64,000 nt of DNA, taken from the NCBI RefSeq assembly GCF_003990335.1, contig NZ_CP034683.1:2835501-2899500 (forward strand). The letters run 5' to 3'. The stretch comes from Rheinheimera mangrovi (GTDB lineage Bacteria; Pseudomonadota; Gammaproteobacteria; Enterobacterales; Alteromonadaceae). Of the stretch, positions 16,276 to 27,000 are shown piece by piece (within the stretch, counting starts at the first letter, position 1; every line of letters begins with the position of its first letter). Below the pieces are notes generated by a model, which saw only the letters and a list, made by a program, of their open reading frames with translations, was not told where the DNA came from and ran no database searches. Made by a program: the position numbers and the translations under genes.

Positions 16276-16626
16276 GTGAAGCGTCATCTTTACCATGCGA
16301 TTTGTTTGCTGGTGTTTACCGCAGCCACTTTTGGTTTTCTGACAGAAGTTAAAAGTAGTGGTATCAGCTTAAACCAATACGACAAGCACCTGCATTTTTT
16401 AGTCTTTTTCTGTCTGACCGCTATGCTGCAATGGAGTTATAAACCTAAGCTTTGGCAAGCGGCCTTGATTATGGCCGGTTATGGCGTTGCCATTGAGTTC
16501 CTGCAAAATTATTTAACCAGCTATCGCCGCGCAGAATTGTTAGATTGGGTCGCCGATCTGGTTGGCGTAGCCGTATTCTATTTGTGCTATTTTGCTGTAA
16601 AAAAATGGCGCAACCGCACACAATAA
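16276..16626 (+). CDS. VanZ-like small membrane protein
   Basis: A 116-residue protein with about four hydrophobic segments. It has the VanZ-family pattern of a conserved DKHLHFLVFF after the first helix and AIEFLQNYLTSYRRAELLDWVADLVGV near the C-terminus, with charged residues embedded in or next to helices. GTG at 16276 is preceded by AAGAAGAG. The family is named after the teicoplanin-resistance gene, but most members, including this one, have no known role. It overlaps panE by 22 bases, so the two are co-transcribed. Confidence 0.85.
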   Translation: MKRHLYHAICLLVFTAATFGFLTEVKSSGISLNQYDKHLHFLVFFCLTAMLQWSYKPKLWQAALIMAGYGVAIEFLQNYLTSYRRAELLDWVADLVGVAVFYLCYFAVKKWRNRTQ

Positions 16627-17513
16627 CCCACGCATTCTGGACTGTCGTAGGTGAAGGTGCTATCGGCCTTCTCTCGGCAGCCCGTTTACATCTGGCTGGC
16701 TATCCGGTGCAATTGCATCGGCGCACTGCCGGGCCTTTCGATTTCGTTTTTCAGTCTGCTGTTAGTTCCCAGTCCCTTTCTTTACCCAGTCAAATACAAC
16801 AGCCCTACTCTTCGATCCTTCTGCCTGTAAAAGCTTATGCAGTGCTGGACGCAGTAAAACAGCTATTACCTTTGCTGAGCGATAATGCACAGTTGGTATT
16901 GAGCCACAATGGCATGGGTACTATAGAACAGCTGTTACCACTGCTAAAACCCGAACAAGGACTGTGGTTTTTAAGTACCAGTCATGGCGCTTTTAAACCT
17001 GATCATTCAACAGTAGTCCACAGTGGTCTGGGCCAGTCGGTATTGGGTGCGCTTAATCAGGCGGCTCTTGCTCAGCAGCAGAGTGTTGAACAGGCTATGC
17101 AAGCTGCGTTGGGTCCACTGGTGGTGATGGCGGATATCTGGCCGGCACTCTGGCAGAAACTGGCAGTAAATGCAGTGATTAACCCACTCACCGCTTTGCA
17201 TCAATGTAAAAATGGCGAGCTGAGCAACAGCAAATATGCCGCAGCTGTTGAGTTATTGATTGAAGAGTTTGTGTTGGTAGCAAAAGCAGCAGGGCAAGAT
17301 TTCAGCATTGAGGCGATTCAAAACAGAGTAACGCAAGTCATCAGGCAAACCGCTGACAATTACTCCTCGATGCAGCAGGATTTTGCCAAAGGCCGCCGCA
17401 ATGAGCTCGACTATATCACAGGATTCTTACTGAAACAGGCAGAGCAGCATCAACTGCAACTGCCCGCTCATCAGGCTATTTATCAGCTGTTGCTTCAGAA
17501 ATCACCACGATAA
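16605..17513 (+). CDS. panE: 2-dehydropantoate 2-reductase (ketopantoate reductase) family
   Basis: PanE reduces ketopantoate to pantoate with NADPH for coenzyme A synthesis. The ATG at 16605 gives MAQPHTITHAFWTVVGEGAIG, with a variant GEGAIG dinucleotide motif at residues 16-21. The catalytic Lys lies in WQKLAVNAVINPLTAL and the conserved Glu in GRRNELDYITG. The 302-residue length is normal. Similarity in the middle is loose and lacks the usual N-terminal beta strand, so another substrate is possible. The gene overlaps the vanZ-like gene upstream and its end overlaps the thiI end by 19 bases on the opposite strand. Confidence 0.85.
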   Translation: MAQPHTITHAFWTVVGEGAIGLLSAARLHLAGYPVQLHRRTAGPFDFVFQSAVSSQSLSLPSQIQQPYSSILLPVKAYAVLDAVKQLLPLLSDNAQLVLSHNGMGTIEQLLPLLKPEQGLWFLSTSHGAFKPDHSTVVHSGLGQSVLGALNQAALAQQQSVEQAMQAALGPLVVMADIWPALWQKLAVNAVINPLTALHQCKNGELSNSKYAAAVELLIEEFVLVAKAAGQDFSIEAIQNRVTQVIRQTADNYSSMQQDFAKGRRNELDYITGFLLKQAEQHQLQLPAHQAIYQLLLQKSPR

Positions 17514-18955
17514 ACACCTACGTTAGTGTGGCCCTGTTCGGACAATAACAATGCCTGCAAACGACTCATTACGCCACGTTCACAATACAGATAATACTGC
17601 TGTGTTTGATCCAACTGGCTAAACTGACTGGCCAACTTATAAAAAGGTAACAGTTGCACCTGATGGCGAACCCCAGTTAGCGGCTTCACATCTACTTCAT
17701 CAGGACTGCGTATATCCAGAATAATGGCGTCGGACGCCATAGTGCTTTCATCCAGCACTGTGTTGATTTGCTGCTCCGCCTGAAACTCGACAGTGCGGAT
17801 ATCCAACACGTTCGCATCCAAAGCCAGTTTTTCCAACGCCGCCAAATCCAGTTGTTGCTCCGCCAGCAGTACTTTGTTTAAATCTGCGTTGATGGTGGGT
17901 TTGTTGGAAATCACACCACAGTACTCAGGCATGGTTTTGGCCATATCTTCAGCACCAATTTTGCGCGCTAAATCAATGATCTCTTGTTTGTCCTGATAAA
18001 TAAGCGGACGCAACACCAGCGTATCAGTGGCTTTGTCTATCACACTTAAATTGGCAATAGTCTGGCTAGCCACCTGCCCGACACTTTCGCCTGTCACCAG
18101 AGCCTGAACGCCAAGACGTTCAGCCACTATGGCAGCAGCTCGCATCATCTGGCGCTTCAACACAACCCCCATCAGGCCGTTATCAACTTTCTCCAGAATT
18201 TCTGTCACCACAGGGGCAAAATCAACACTGATAAATTTCACTTTGTGCGACAAACTGAATTTTTGCCATAAATAAAAAGCCATCTGCCGCACGCCAGTTT
18301 CATGGGCCGGGCCGCCTAAATTAAAAAACAGATAGTGAGTACGCAGGCCTTTGCGGATCATCAGGTAACTGGCTACTGCCGAGTCAAAGCCACCGGAAAT
18401 TAACGACAATACGTCACTCTGGCTAGGCAGCGGAAAGCCGCCCATGCCTTCAAACACCTGACTGACAATAATCAGCTGGTCACGTTTAATCTCCACACGT
18501 ACCACCTCATCCGGGTTTTTCAGTTGCACGCGGGCAGAAGGGATATGCTGATTTAAACCACCGCCTATATAACGTTCTGCTTCAAGCGAGCTGAATTCAT
18601 GATCGCCAGTACGTTTTACCCGCACACAAAAACTTTTACCTTCCAGTTTTTCGGTAAACGCAGCTTTGACTTGTTCAAAAATATCATGCAGTGAAGTGTA
18701 GGTGCCCGACTGCATTTCCATAAACTGCACTATGCCGGGAATACAGGCCAGATGATCAATCATCTGCTGCCGTAATTTAGGGCTATTGGACGCCACCTGC
18801 ACCAGCAAATGGTCGTAGTTATTTTTGATGGCAACGGATGGGTCTAACCGCAACAAGATAGTTTTCAGATTCTGCTCTAAAAGCATAGTCTGACGTTTTC
18901 GGACCGATTTACTTTTAATCGATATTTCCGGGTGCAGTTTGACTAAAAATTCCAT
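17495..18955 (-). CDS. thiI: tRNA 4-thiouridine sulfurtransferase with rhodanese domain
   Basis: ThiI transfers persulfide sulfur to U8 of tRNA and to ThiS for thiazole synthesis. The ATG at 18955 gives MEFLVKLHPEISIKSKSVR, which matches the enterobacterial start; another ATG lies directly upstream. Domains in order: an N-terminal ferredoxin-like/THUMP region (about 1-165), a PP-loop ATPase with SGGFDSAVASY, and a C-terminal rhodanese domain with the active Cys458 in YLYCERGVMS. The rhodanese extension is the gammaproteobacterial form of 486 residues. The gene ends inside the 3' end of panE. Confidence 0.97.
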   Translation of the reverse strand: MEFLVKLHPEISIKSKSVRKRQTMLLEQNLKTILLRLDPSVAIKNNYDHLLVQVASNSPKLRQQMIDHLACIPGIVQFMEMQSGTYTSLHDIFEQVKAAFTEKLEGKSFCVRVKRTGDHEFSSLEAERYIGGGLNQHIPSARVQLKNPDEVVRVEIKRDQLIIVSQVFEGMGGFPLPSQSDVLSLISGGFDSAVASYLMIRKGLRTHYLFFNLGGPAHETGVRQMAFYLWQKFSLSHKVKFISVDFAPVVTEILEKVDNGLMGVVLKRQMMRAAAIVAERLGVQALVTGESVGQVASQTIANLSVIDKATDTLVLRPLIYQDKQEIIDLARKIGAEDMAKTMPEYCGVISNKPTINADLNKVLLAEQQLDLAALEKLALDANVLDIRTVEFQAEQQINTVLDESTMASDAIILDIRSPDEVDVKPLTGVRHQVQLLPFYKLASQFSQLDQTQQYYLYCERGVMSRLQALLLSEQGHTNVGVYRGDF

Positions 18956-18969
18956 CATATCACTCGCTG

Positions 18970-19000
18970 AAAAAATAAAGGCGCGAATTATAGCGCGCCT
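18970..19000 (-). terminator. Rho-independent terminator of pomAB
   Basis: AGGCGCG (18979-18985) and CGCGCCT (18994-19000) form a GC-rich stem with an eight-base loop. On the minus strand it is followed by TTATTTTTT. It lies 48 bases after the pomB stop. The loop reads CTATAATT on the minus strand, so the same stretch may also hold the -10 of thiI. Confidence 0.75.
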
Positions 19001-19047
19001 TGCAACAACAGTTTAGCTTTTATTGCTGCAGTTATTACTCAGTGGAG

Positions 19048-19995
19048 TTACGGATTTGGCTTGCTCTGCGCTGCAGGTTCCAGGCTGATAGGGTCAGACT
19101 CTTTTGCTTTACCTTGCATAATAGAAATCTCAACCCTGCGGTTCCGTCGTCTGTTGCTTTCCGTATCATTAGGCACCAAAGGACGGGTTTCAGCATGCCC
19201 TACCACCACCAGACGGTTTTTATCAAAGCCTGGAGCTTTGAGCATTTCAGAAGCAACAGACACAGCACGTTGAGCAGATAAATCCCAGTTATTGCTATGT
19301 AATTCATCAGAAACCTGATCACCATCAGTATGGCCAGAAACAGTAACTTCGCCTGGAACATCTTTTAACAAGGTACCAATATTTTGAATAATTGGTTTGA
19401 ATTTGGGCTGTAAAAACGAAGAGCCGGATGGGAATGAGCCATTCTCACGAATACGGATAATAATTTGTTGGCCTAAAGATTCGAGTTCAATAGCGCCATC
19501 CATAATTTGCTTTTCCAACTGCTCAGCAATTTTTTTCAACAGCTCGTTGGTTTGTTCCTGTACTTCAGTGGCAGCAGCTTCAACTGCTTCCATAGGCTCT
19601 TCTGCGGTACTGCTCGACTGACCTCCGGTTTTATCCTCCCGCTGTTCCTGACGTCCACCCGCTTCATCTTCTTTACCCGCCTGAAAATTCAGCGTTTGCT
19701 GCGTCATTTCCACAGTTTGTTGCTGGATGGTATCAATGGGCGTTGGATCAGGACGGCCCGGACGGAATTCCATCGCAATCACACTGGTTCCCTTGGGGAT
19801 ATCTTTAACTTCAATTTTATTTTGCACACCAAAAGCGTACTGCATGGACCCTGCAATTTGCTTAAACTTCAGTACATCCATTTCCGAAAAAGACAGCAGC
19901 AGCACAAAAAAACACATCAAAAGCGCCATCAGGTCAGCAAAAGTCCCCATATAAGCGGGTAACCCCGGAGGTGGACACTTAGGACACTTATCCAT
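19048..19995 (-). CDS. pomB: Sodium-type flagellar stator protein PomB/MotB
   Basis: PomB forms the ion-conducting stator with PomA and anchors it to peptidoglycan. The N-terminus KCPKCPPPGLPAYMGTFADL is the polar-flagellum PomB form, with the ion-binding Asp21 at the start of the single membrane helix. A Gln/Glu-rich linker (about 80-150) precedes the OmpA-like peptidoglycan-binding domain, which contains VTVSGHTDGDQ and NRRRNRRVEISI. At 315 residues the size is normal. It follows pomA after eight bases. Confidence 0.95.
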   Translation of the reverse strand: MDKCPKCPPPGLPAYMGTFADLMALLMCFFVLLLSFSEMDVLKFKQIAGSMQYAFGVQNKIEVKDIPKGTSVIAMEFRPGRPDPTPIDTIQQQTVEMTQQTLNFQAGKEDEAGGRQEQREDKTGGQSSSTAEEPMEAVEAAATEVQEQTNELLKKIAEQLEKQIMDGAIELESLGQQIIIRIRENGSFPSGSSFLQPKFKPIIQNIGTLLKDVPGEVTVSGHTDGDQVSDELHSNNWDLSAQRAVSVASEMLKAPGFDKNRLVVVGHAETRPLVPNDTESNRRRNRRVEISIMQGKAKESDPISLEPAAQSKPNP

Positions 19996-20003
19996 ACTAA
20001 CTC

Positions 20004-20777
20004 CTACTCCGCTGCCGGAGCTGCAGGCTCACGTTTCTTGGCAGCCAGGTAATTACGTAAAATGCCTTCGATCACTTTAGGGTTCTGACCATCCTGTATG
20101 CCCATAATGGCATCCAGAATAAGCTGATTATTGGTTTTTTCTTCTTCGTTACGCACCGCCATTTTTTCTGACAGTGGTAAAAAAATACAGTTAGCCTGAA
20201 TAGCACCGTACATAGTGGTTAATAAGGCTACCGCCATTGCCGGGCCTATAGCTTTAGGGTCAGACATGTTGGACAACATAGCGACCAGACCGATAAGGGT
20301 ACCTATCATGCCCATAGCCGGGCCTAAATCACCTAATTGCTTGAACACGCTAATAGCGGTGTTATGTCGGCTGTAGGTTAATTCAATATCTTTTTCCAGT
20401 GTGCCGCGCACCACGTCCGCATCGTGGCCATCCACTAACATATTGATGCCTTTTTGCATAAAAGGATTAGGAATTTCTGCTTCTTCTAAGGCTAAAAAAC
20501 CGCCTTTACGGGCGGCATCAGCCAATTGCACCGCTTTTTCAATCAACTCTTCTGCTGATTCAATTTTAAACATAAAAGCTTTACCCACGGCTTTCATTGA
20601 ATCGGCCAGTTGAGTAAAGGTGAATTTGATCACTACAGCTGTAATACTACCGCCAAAAACGATGACAATAGATACAAAATCGTAAAACATGGCGATGTTG
20701 CCACTGGCACTGAGCCACATGGCCCAGCCCATCATCCCCATAACCGAGACCAATCCTATGACGGTTGCTAAATCCAC
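20004..20777 (-). CDS. pomA: Sodium-type flagellar stator protein PomA/MotA
   Basis: A 257-residue four-helix membrane protein starting MDLATVIGLVSVMGMMGWAM, as in Vibrio PomA. The cytoplasmic loop (about 60-150) holds charged residues that contact FliG (LEKDIELTYSRHNTAISVF). The last two helices contain LGPAMGMIGTLIGLVAML and the GPAMAVALLTTMYGA pore segment. It is co-transcribed with pomB. A promoter resembling the flagellar sigma-28 class lies 80 bases upstream (20858-20884), which fits late flagellar control. It is divergent from xseB. Confidence 0.95.
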   Translation of the reverse strand: MDLATVIGLVSVMGMMGWAMWLSASGNIAMFYDFVSIVIVFGGSITAVVIKFTFTQLADSMKAVGKAFMFKIESAEELIEKAVQLADAARKGGFLALEEAEIPNPFMQKGINMLVDGHDADVVRGTLEKDIELTYSRHNTAISVFKQLGDLGPAMGMIGTLIGLVAMLSNMSDPKAIGPAMAVALLTTMYGAIQANCIFLPLSEKMAVRNEEEKTNNQLILDAIMGIQDGQNPKVIEGILRNYLAAKKREPAAPAAE

Positions 20778-20857
20778 TGCGTATCTCCCGGAAAACTGAA
20801 TGCAAAAAGTTGGTTTTATACCAGCATAGCGCTGGTTTTATCTTAGCTTATAGTGAG

Positions 20858-20884
20858 TTATCGGCAAAAGTATGGGATAGTTAA
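20858..20884 (-). promoter_or_regulatory. Sigma-28 (FliA) type promoter of pomAB
   Basis: On the minus strand the -10 element is a perfect GCCGATAA (20865-20858). Eleven bases upstream is TTAACTAT (20884-20877), which matches the sigma-28 -35 TAAAGTTT at five of eight positions. Spacing is exactly the consensus. Start of transcription would be near 20850, about 73 bases before the pomA start. Stator genes are classic sigma-28 targets. Confidence 0.7.
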
Positions 20885-20987
20885 CTATAAATTCAGGCCT
20901 CAAACAAATTTATCCTTTCCCAACGCGGTCCTGATTGCTCATAATAGCGCGCTGGGCTTGGTCAGACACCCATTATCAGGCGAAAAT

Positions 20988-21233
20988 ATGACAAAAAAGA
21001 AAACAGATTTCAGCCATTTTGAGCAGAGCATTGCTGAGCTGGAGCAAATAGTACAACAGTTAGAGCAAGGCGACTTAAGCCTTGATCAGGCTTTGCAACA
21101 ATTTGAGCGTGGTATCGAACTCTCCCGTACCAGTCAACAGCAACTACAGGCTGCACAACAAAAAGTCCAGTTATTGGTCCAGAACGCAGGGCAAGATCAG
21201 TTGGAACCTTTTGTAGCAAGCGAAGGTGAATGA
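20988..21233 (+). CDS. xseB: Exodeoxyribonuclease VII small subunit
   Basis: XseB is the small subunit of exonuclease VII. The ATG at 20988 gives an 81-residue protein with the family core FEQSIAELEQIVQQLEQGDL followed by LDQALQQFERGIEL, a helical hairpin. In-frame codons further upstream would add a non-homologous extension. It is the first gene of the usual xseB-ispA-dxs operon; ispA begins within its last codons. A CATAAT box followed by a GC-rich discriminator lies about 40 bases upstream. Confidence 0.95.
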   Translation: MTKKKTDFSHFEQSIAELEQIVQQLEQGDLSLDQALQQFERGIELSRTSQQQLQAAQQKVQLLVQNAGQDQLEPFVASEGE

Positions 21234-22122
21234 TTTGACGTTAGTTTCTTTAACCTCGTACCAGCAACGACTGGAACAGGTACTTCAACAACAATTAGAT
21301 AAAAAGCCGCTGACCGACCCACGGCTGCATCAGGCCATGGCCTACAGTTTACTGCTGGGCGGTAAACGTATGCGGCCTTTTTTGGTTTATAGCTGCGGTC
21401 AGATGTTAGGCGCTTCTTTAGCAGATTTAGATGGCCCGGCGGCGGCTATTGAGGCGTTACATACCTACTCCTTAATCCATGACGACTTACCAGCTATGGA
21501 TAACGACGATTTGCGTCGTGGTAAAGCCACCTGCCATAAAGCTTTTGATGAAGCTAGCGCTATTCTGGCGGGCGATGCGCTGCAGACCTTCGCGTTTGAA
21601 CTACTAAGCCAGCATGACTACCAACAAGTTCAGCCACAACGTATTCTTACTATGGTGCAACAACTCGCGCTGCATGCAGGCTACAACGGCATGTGTGGCG
21701 GTCAGGCTATTGATTTGGCTCATACCAATCAGAAAATGTCGGTTGAAGCACTGGAGCAGATGCATCAGCTAAAAACCGGTGCTTTGATTGAGTGTTCAGT
21801 ACGTTTTGCTTATCTGGCCAGTCCAGTGGATAATGTCGCCCATTTAGATGCTTTAGTTCGTTACGCCAGAGCCATAGGATTAGCTTTTCAGGTGCAGGAC
21901 GACATTCTTGATATCGAAGGCGACACTGTGGTACTGGGTAAAACCGCAGGTTCAGATCAAAAAGCTAATAAAGCCACCTATCCTGCTTTATTGGGCTTAG
22001 ATCAAGCGAAACAAAAAGCACACTTATTGGTTGAAGAGGCGTTAGCCGCTTTACGCGAACTTCCTTATGCAACAGACGAACTGGTGGCGTTGGCCCGGTA
22101 CGTTATTGCCCGACAGTTTTAA
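21226..22122 (+). CDS. ispA: Farnesyl diphosphate synthase (geranyltranstransferase)
   Basis: IspA condenses isopentenyl diphosphate with dimethylallyl and geranyl diphosphate to make farnesyl diphosphate for quinones and undecaprenol. The first aspartate-rich motif [14 protein letters not shown] is near residue 85 and the second, DDILDIEGD, near residue 225. Other markers are GGKRMRP and GGQAIDL. Start is GTG at 21226, overlapping xseB by eight bases; a TTG at 21235 would sit better behind the GAAGG at 21222 and is a real alternative. Length is 298 residues. Confidence 0.95.
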   Translation: MNDLTLVSLTSYQQRLEQVLQQQLDKKPLTDPRLHQAMAYSLLLGGKRMRPFLVYSCGQMLGASLADLDGPAAAIEALHTYSLIHDDLPAMDNDDLRRGKATCHKAFDEASAILAGDALQTFAFELLSQHDYQQVQPQRILTMVQQLALHAGYNGMCGGQAIDLAHTNQKMSVEALEQMHQLKTGALIECSVRFAYLASPVDNVAHLDALVRYARAIGLAFQVQDDILDIEGDTVVLGKTAGSDQKANKATYPALLGLDQAKQKAHLLVEEALAALRELPYATDELVALARYVIARQF

Positions 22123-22135
22123 TACAGGCATTCTC

Positions 22136-24001
22136 ATGACATCAGCTAGTCAGGATTTCCCTCTGCTTCATAAAGCCAACTGGCCTGCCGACTTGCGCCA
22201 GCTGCCACAGGATGAGTTACCCGCTCTGAGTGACGAATTACGGGCATTTTTATTGAAAACCGTCAGCCAAAGCAGTGGCCACTTCGCCTCAGGTCTTGGC
22301 ACTATTGAGCTGACGGTTGCTTTGCATTATGTCTACAACACCCCTTTTGACCGCCTGATTTGGGATGTGGGCCATCAGGCTTACCCTCATAAAATTCTGA
22401 CAGGTCGTCGCGATCAAATGCACAGCATCCGCCAGAAAGATGGCTTACACCCTTTCCCATGGCGGGAAGAAAGTGAATACGACACCTTAAGTGTCGGTCA
22501 TTCCAGTACCTCTATCAGCGCAGCTTTAGGTATGGCGATTGCAGCTCGAGCTGAGCAGAAAAACCGTAAGGTGGTTGCAGTCATTGGTGACGGTGCTATT
22601 ACTGCAGGCATGGCCTTTGAAGCGCTGAACCATGCTGGTGAAGTCAAACCCGATATGCTGGTGATCTTAAACGACAACGAAATGTCGATTTCAGAGAATG
22701 TTGGCGCTTTAAATCGTTATTTCGCCCGCATTTTATCCGGGAACTTTTACACCAGCCTGCGTGAAGGCGGTAAAAAGATTTTAAGTGGTGTGCCACCTTT
22801 ACATCAGCTAGCCAGCCGCGCTGAAGAACATTTTAAAGGTATGGTCACCCCTGGTACTTTTTTTGAAGAACTGGGCTTTAACTACATAGGCCCCATTGAT
22901 GGCCATGATGTCAAAAGCCTGGTTGACACCATTCGTAATATGCGTAATCTCAAAGGCCCGCAATTACTGCATGTGGTGACGAAAAAAGGCAAAGGCTATT
23001 TACCGGCAGAGCAAGATCCTATTGGTTATCATGCAGTCAGTAAATTTGACCCAACAGCACAATGCCAGCCCGCTAAAAAAGCTGGTAAAGCCACCTTCTC
23101 CAATATTTTTGGTCAGTGGATATGCGATATGGCTGCAGTGGATCCTAAGCTGCAAGGTATTACACCTGCGATGCGCGAAGGCTCAGATTTAGTCCAGTTT
23201 TCTAAGCGCTATCCGGAGCGTTATTTTGATGTAGCTATTGCAGAGCAACATGCTGTGACTTTGGCCGCAGGTATGGCGATAGAAGGTTTAAAACCTGTAG
23301 TGGCGATTTACTCCAGCTTCTTGCAACGTGGTTACGATCAGCTTATCCACGACATAGCAATTCAAAATCTGGATGTGCTTTTTGCTATCGACCGTGCTGG
23401 TGTTGTAGGTGCCGATGGCCCAACTCACCAGGGTTCTTTTGATTTGAGCTTTATGCGCTGTATTCCAAACATGCTGATTATGGTGCCTTCGGATGAAAAC
23501 GAATGCCGTCAGATGCTGTACACCGGCTATAAGCACAAAGGGCCTGCCGCAGTGCGATATCCTCGGGGTAGCGGTAATGGCGAAGCGCCAGAAACTGTGA
23601 TGAGTGAATTAGCTCTGGGCAAGGGTCTCGTGCGCCGTCGCGGCGAAAAAGTAGCCTTGCTGGCGTTTGGCCCTTTATTACAGGCTTGCCATACAGTAGC
23701 AGAGCAATTAAACGCCACATTGGTGGATATGCGTTTTGTGAAACCTCTGGATCAGCAACTGCTGGCTGAGCTTGCCACAACCCACAGCCACTTTGTCACT
23801 ATTGAAGACAATGCGCTTATGGGCGGCGCAGGTTCTGCAGTGAATGAATACTGCATAGCCGAACAGTTGCCAGTGAAGCTGCTGAATATCGGCCTGCCTG
23901 ATATTTTTATCAAACACGGTACTCAGGAACAAATTTACGCTGAACTAGGGTTAGACTGCACAGGTATCCAAGCCAAAGTAGCAGCCTTTATTTCCCGCTG
24001 A
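22136..24001 (+). CDS. dxs: 1-deoxy-D-xylulose-5-phosphate synthase
   Basis: Dxs condenses pyruvate and glyceraldehyde-3-phosphate using thiamine diphosphate, the first step of the MEP isoprenoid pathway. The ATG at 22136 gives a 621-residue protein, the normal size. Markers include [25 protein letters not shown], the thiamine-binding [18 protein letters not shown], and the transketolase-type [16 protein letters not shown] segment [18 protein letters not shown]. It follows ispA after 13 bases and supplies precursors to it. Confidence 0.97.
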   Translation: MTSASQDFPLLHKANWPADLRQLPQDELPALSDELRAFLLKTVSQSSGHFASGLGTIELTVALHYVYNTPFDRLIWDVGHQAYPHKILTGRRDQMHSIRQKDGLHPFPWREESEYDTLSVGHSSTSISAALGMAIAARAEQKNRKVVAVIGDGAITAGMAFEALNHAGEVKPDMLVILNDNEMSISENVGALNRYFARILSGNFYTSLREGGKKILSGVPPLHQLASRAEEHFKGMVTPGTFFEELGFNYIGPIDGHDVKSLVDTIRNMRNLKGPQLLHVVTKKGKGYLPAEQDPIGYHAVSKFDPTAQCQPAKKAGKATFSNIFGQWICDMAAVDPKLQGITPAMREGSDLVQFSKRYPERYFDVAIAEQHAVTLAAGMAIEGLKPVVAIYSSFLQRGYDQLIHDIAIQNLDVLFAIDRAGVVGADGPTHQGSFDLSFMRCIPNMLIMVPSDENECRQMLYTGYKHKGPAAVRYPRGSGNGEAPETVMSELALGKGLVRRRGEKVALLAFGPLLQACHTVAEQLNATLVDMRFVKPLDQQLLAELATTHSHFVTIEDNALMGGAGSAVNEYCIAEQLPVKLLNIGLPDIFIKHGTQEQIYAELGLDCTGIQAKVAAFISR

Positions 24002-24017
24002 TTATTTTCTTTCGTAG

Positions 24018-24038
24018 GGGCGCGGTTTACCCGCGCCC
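24018..24038. terminator. Hairpin between convergent dxs and the GGDEF protein gene
   Basis: GGGCGCGG (24018-24025) pairs with CCGCGCCC (24031-24038) around TTTAC. There is no clear T run on either side, so this is either a weak bidirectional terminator or a REP-like palindrome. Confidence 0.4.
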
Positions 24039-24063
24039 GTTACTTCTGCATCAAGAACAACGG

Positions 24064-27000
24064 CTAAGGGCGGTAGCTTTTTACTTCAAACCAGGCCACA
24101 CCATCGGCTAATAGCTTTTCGATCTGTACGTCAATATGACCTGAATCTTCAAACTCAAAAGCATCGACCTGAGGATCAAATCCCAAGGTCGCACAGCCAT
24201 TACGACCCGATTGTTTCACTTTACGTAAGGCAATTTCAGACAGCTGTAACGAGATTTCCCAGGAAATCAGTTGTCCTCCTAAAAGCTCCAGCGGAAAACA
24301 GCTGTAACCAATAGAACAGGTCAAAGACACAGTACGGCCGTCCGGGATCTGGAAATTCGCATTGGCAACCAGTTGATTCAATTGCAAGGCAACTTCCCGA
24401 ACTGTAGAAAATTCAACGTCTCGTAATACCAAAACAAACTGCTCACCGGCATAACGCACCACATAGTCGGCCCCGCGGCTTTCGCGCAACAACAATCCAC
24501 TGATTTGCTGCAATACACTATCACCGGCACTATTGCCGTACAGATCATTAATTGATTTAAAATTATCCATATCCAGCTGCAGCAAGGCTATACATTTGCC
24601 CTGTTGCAACATAGCGTCTCTGTTATGCTGATATTGCTCAACGTCTTTAGGCAACTGTTCAAATAGAAAACGGCGGTTTCTAAGGCCAGTTAAAGTGTCT
24701 TTGTGAGTAAGTTGCGACAGTTGCTCATTCAATTCACTCAGTCGCGAGTTGCTGTTTTCCAGTTCCACAGTGCGCAGACGCACCAGTTTACTCAACTCCT
24801 GTTGCTGCATCACGGCATTACGACGCCACAACCAGGCCAGACCATACAAAGCAAGTACGACCAGCAAGGCCCACAATCCTTTATATACAACAGTCTCAGT
24901 AAATAATCGTGGCACCACCAAATCCAGCTGTAGCTGTTGCAGCTCAGTCCAGAGCTGGCTGGAATAGCGGGCCTGCACCACAAACTGATAGCGTCCTGGT
25001 GGTAGATTTGTGTAAATAGCCTCCCGCCTCTGGCCAACCTGCTGCCATTCCTGATCAAATCCTTTCAGTTGATATCTGAATTCGATGGCATTTGCTTTGA
25101 TAAATTCCAGCGCGCTGTATCGAATACTGATGTTACGATCCGAGGTTTCCAGCACCAACTGATGTTGATCAGGTAACAAAGAGTACGACTTTTGGCCTGT
25201 GACATCCTGTAACAAGGGTTGCAAAGCTCTGTCGGGGGCCATAGTTAATTGCAGAGGCACAGCCACCAGGCCTTTTAAACTTGGATACCAAAGCTGACCT
25301 TGCCAATTAGCTACTTTACTGTGACCAGCGCCGTTACAACAGCGCCCAGGTGCTGTGCCAAGTTGTCGATCGTAAGGTGACAAGATCAACTCGAAACTCA
25401 GTACTTTGCCATTGTCGTTTGCTGCCGGAGGTTTAAATCTGAACACCCCTTTTAAACTGCTGGCCCACAAATAATTTCTGTCTTTGTCATACCATAAGCT
25501 GATCACCGGATCCAAAGGTAAACCATTACTGCTGTCGTATTGCTGCCATTGGCCTTGAGCTGTTTTAATAAACAAACCGTCATCCAGAGTAGCAACTAGC
25601 AGTTGTTGATCAGGCAAGGTTAAAACACTAGTGATATAAGCACCAAATAAAGGCGTTCCCAGGCCTACTCTGTTTAGTTTTTCCTGCTGATACCAATACA
25701 AACCACTGGTCGTTCCAACCAGTAAATCCGGGCCCTGATGCTCAATCACTGTGACAAAACCAGACTCTAAATCGGCATTAAATGGCGCGGCTTGCAGTGT
25801 TTTCCCGTCATAGTGATAAAGTCCGTTTGCTCCACCAAACCACAGGCCCTTATCTGCATCAGGTTGCACAACCCGAATAGCGCTGCTCGCTAATTCCTGA
25901 AAGGGCCGGCTGACACTGCGATCGTCAAAGTTGTAAAGCAATAAGCCACTGTCAGTCCCCAGCCACAGCTGGTTGTTTCTGTCGAATAAATCAAACACAG
26001 TACTTTGTCCTAGTGATTGATGATCGACCAATTCAAGAAAGTCTTGATTCGCCTTTAACAGCCCAACATTAGTTTGGGTAGCGACTAAAAGGCTATTTAA
26101 GCGGGCTGAGTAGCGCACACTGCGCACCACAACATCCTGTTGACCCGCACCAACCACCCGCCGCATTTTTCCAGGAGAAGCGCGATATAGACCTTCGCTG
26201 AAACTGGCCATCCAGATGTTATGATCTCTGTCTTCAAAAATATCGCTGAACCAGGGCGAACTTCCAAGCTCTTCAGAACTGATGTGTTGCCACTCCTGAC
26301 CGGCATGATGGTGATACAACTTGTTGTAACCGGAGATCCAATCATTGCCTGAGCTGTCTCTGAACAATTTATAGATAGCAGTATTATCCACCCCATTAAT
26401 AGCGCAGCGAACAATCTGTTGTGTTTTGTCTAAATGAAAGTAACCAGACTCGCTGGCAAAATGTAAGGTATCGTTGAACCAATTTAAATCGTACAACGGA
26501 TGTTGTTGCAGCTCATCAGGCAAAGCAATTTGCTCAGTTTCACCTTGTGGACTGAGTTTGTACAAATGTCTGGCTGTACTAACGAATACCGAGTCTCCGG
26601 CTATTTCCATCTGTACTACAGCTTCTTTAATGCTGTTAATCCGGCTGACTTTGCCTTGTTTTACTTTAAACAGATTTTCTGCGGCTACCCATAATTCATC
26701 AGGAGCCACCTCAACAATAGAGGTGACCTCAGCTAAAATGGGATACCGATCAAACTTCAGGCTTTGTGGATTAAAACCAGATAAACCGGCTTTAGTGCCC
26801 ACCCACATATAACCTTGTTGATCCAGAAGCAGTTTATTGATGGAATTGCTGGCGAGTTGACGGCTGGTTTTAGTACTGAACTGGGTGAAATGATGGCCAT
26901 CAAAGCGATTTAAACCATATAAAGTGCCGATCCACATATAGCCCTGCTGATCCTGACTGATAGCTCTGACTGAATTCGAGGACAATCCATCCGCACTGTT

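Noticed and set aside
23288..23932. Several antisense open frames in dxs
   Set aside because: They are produced by codon bias of dxs; none has a start signal or family pattern.
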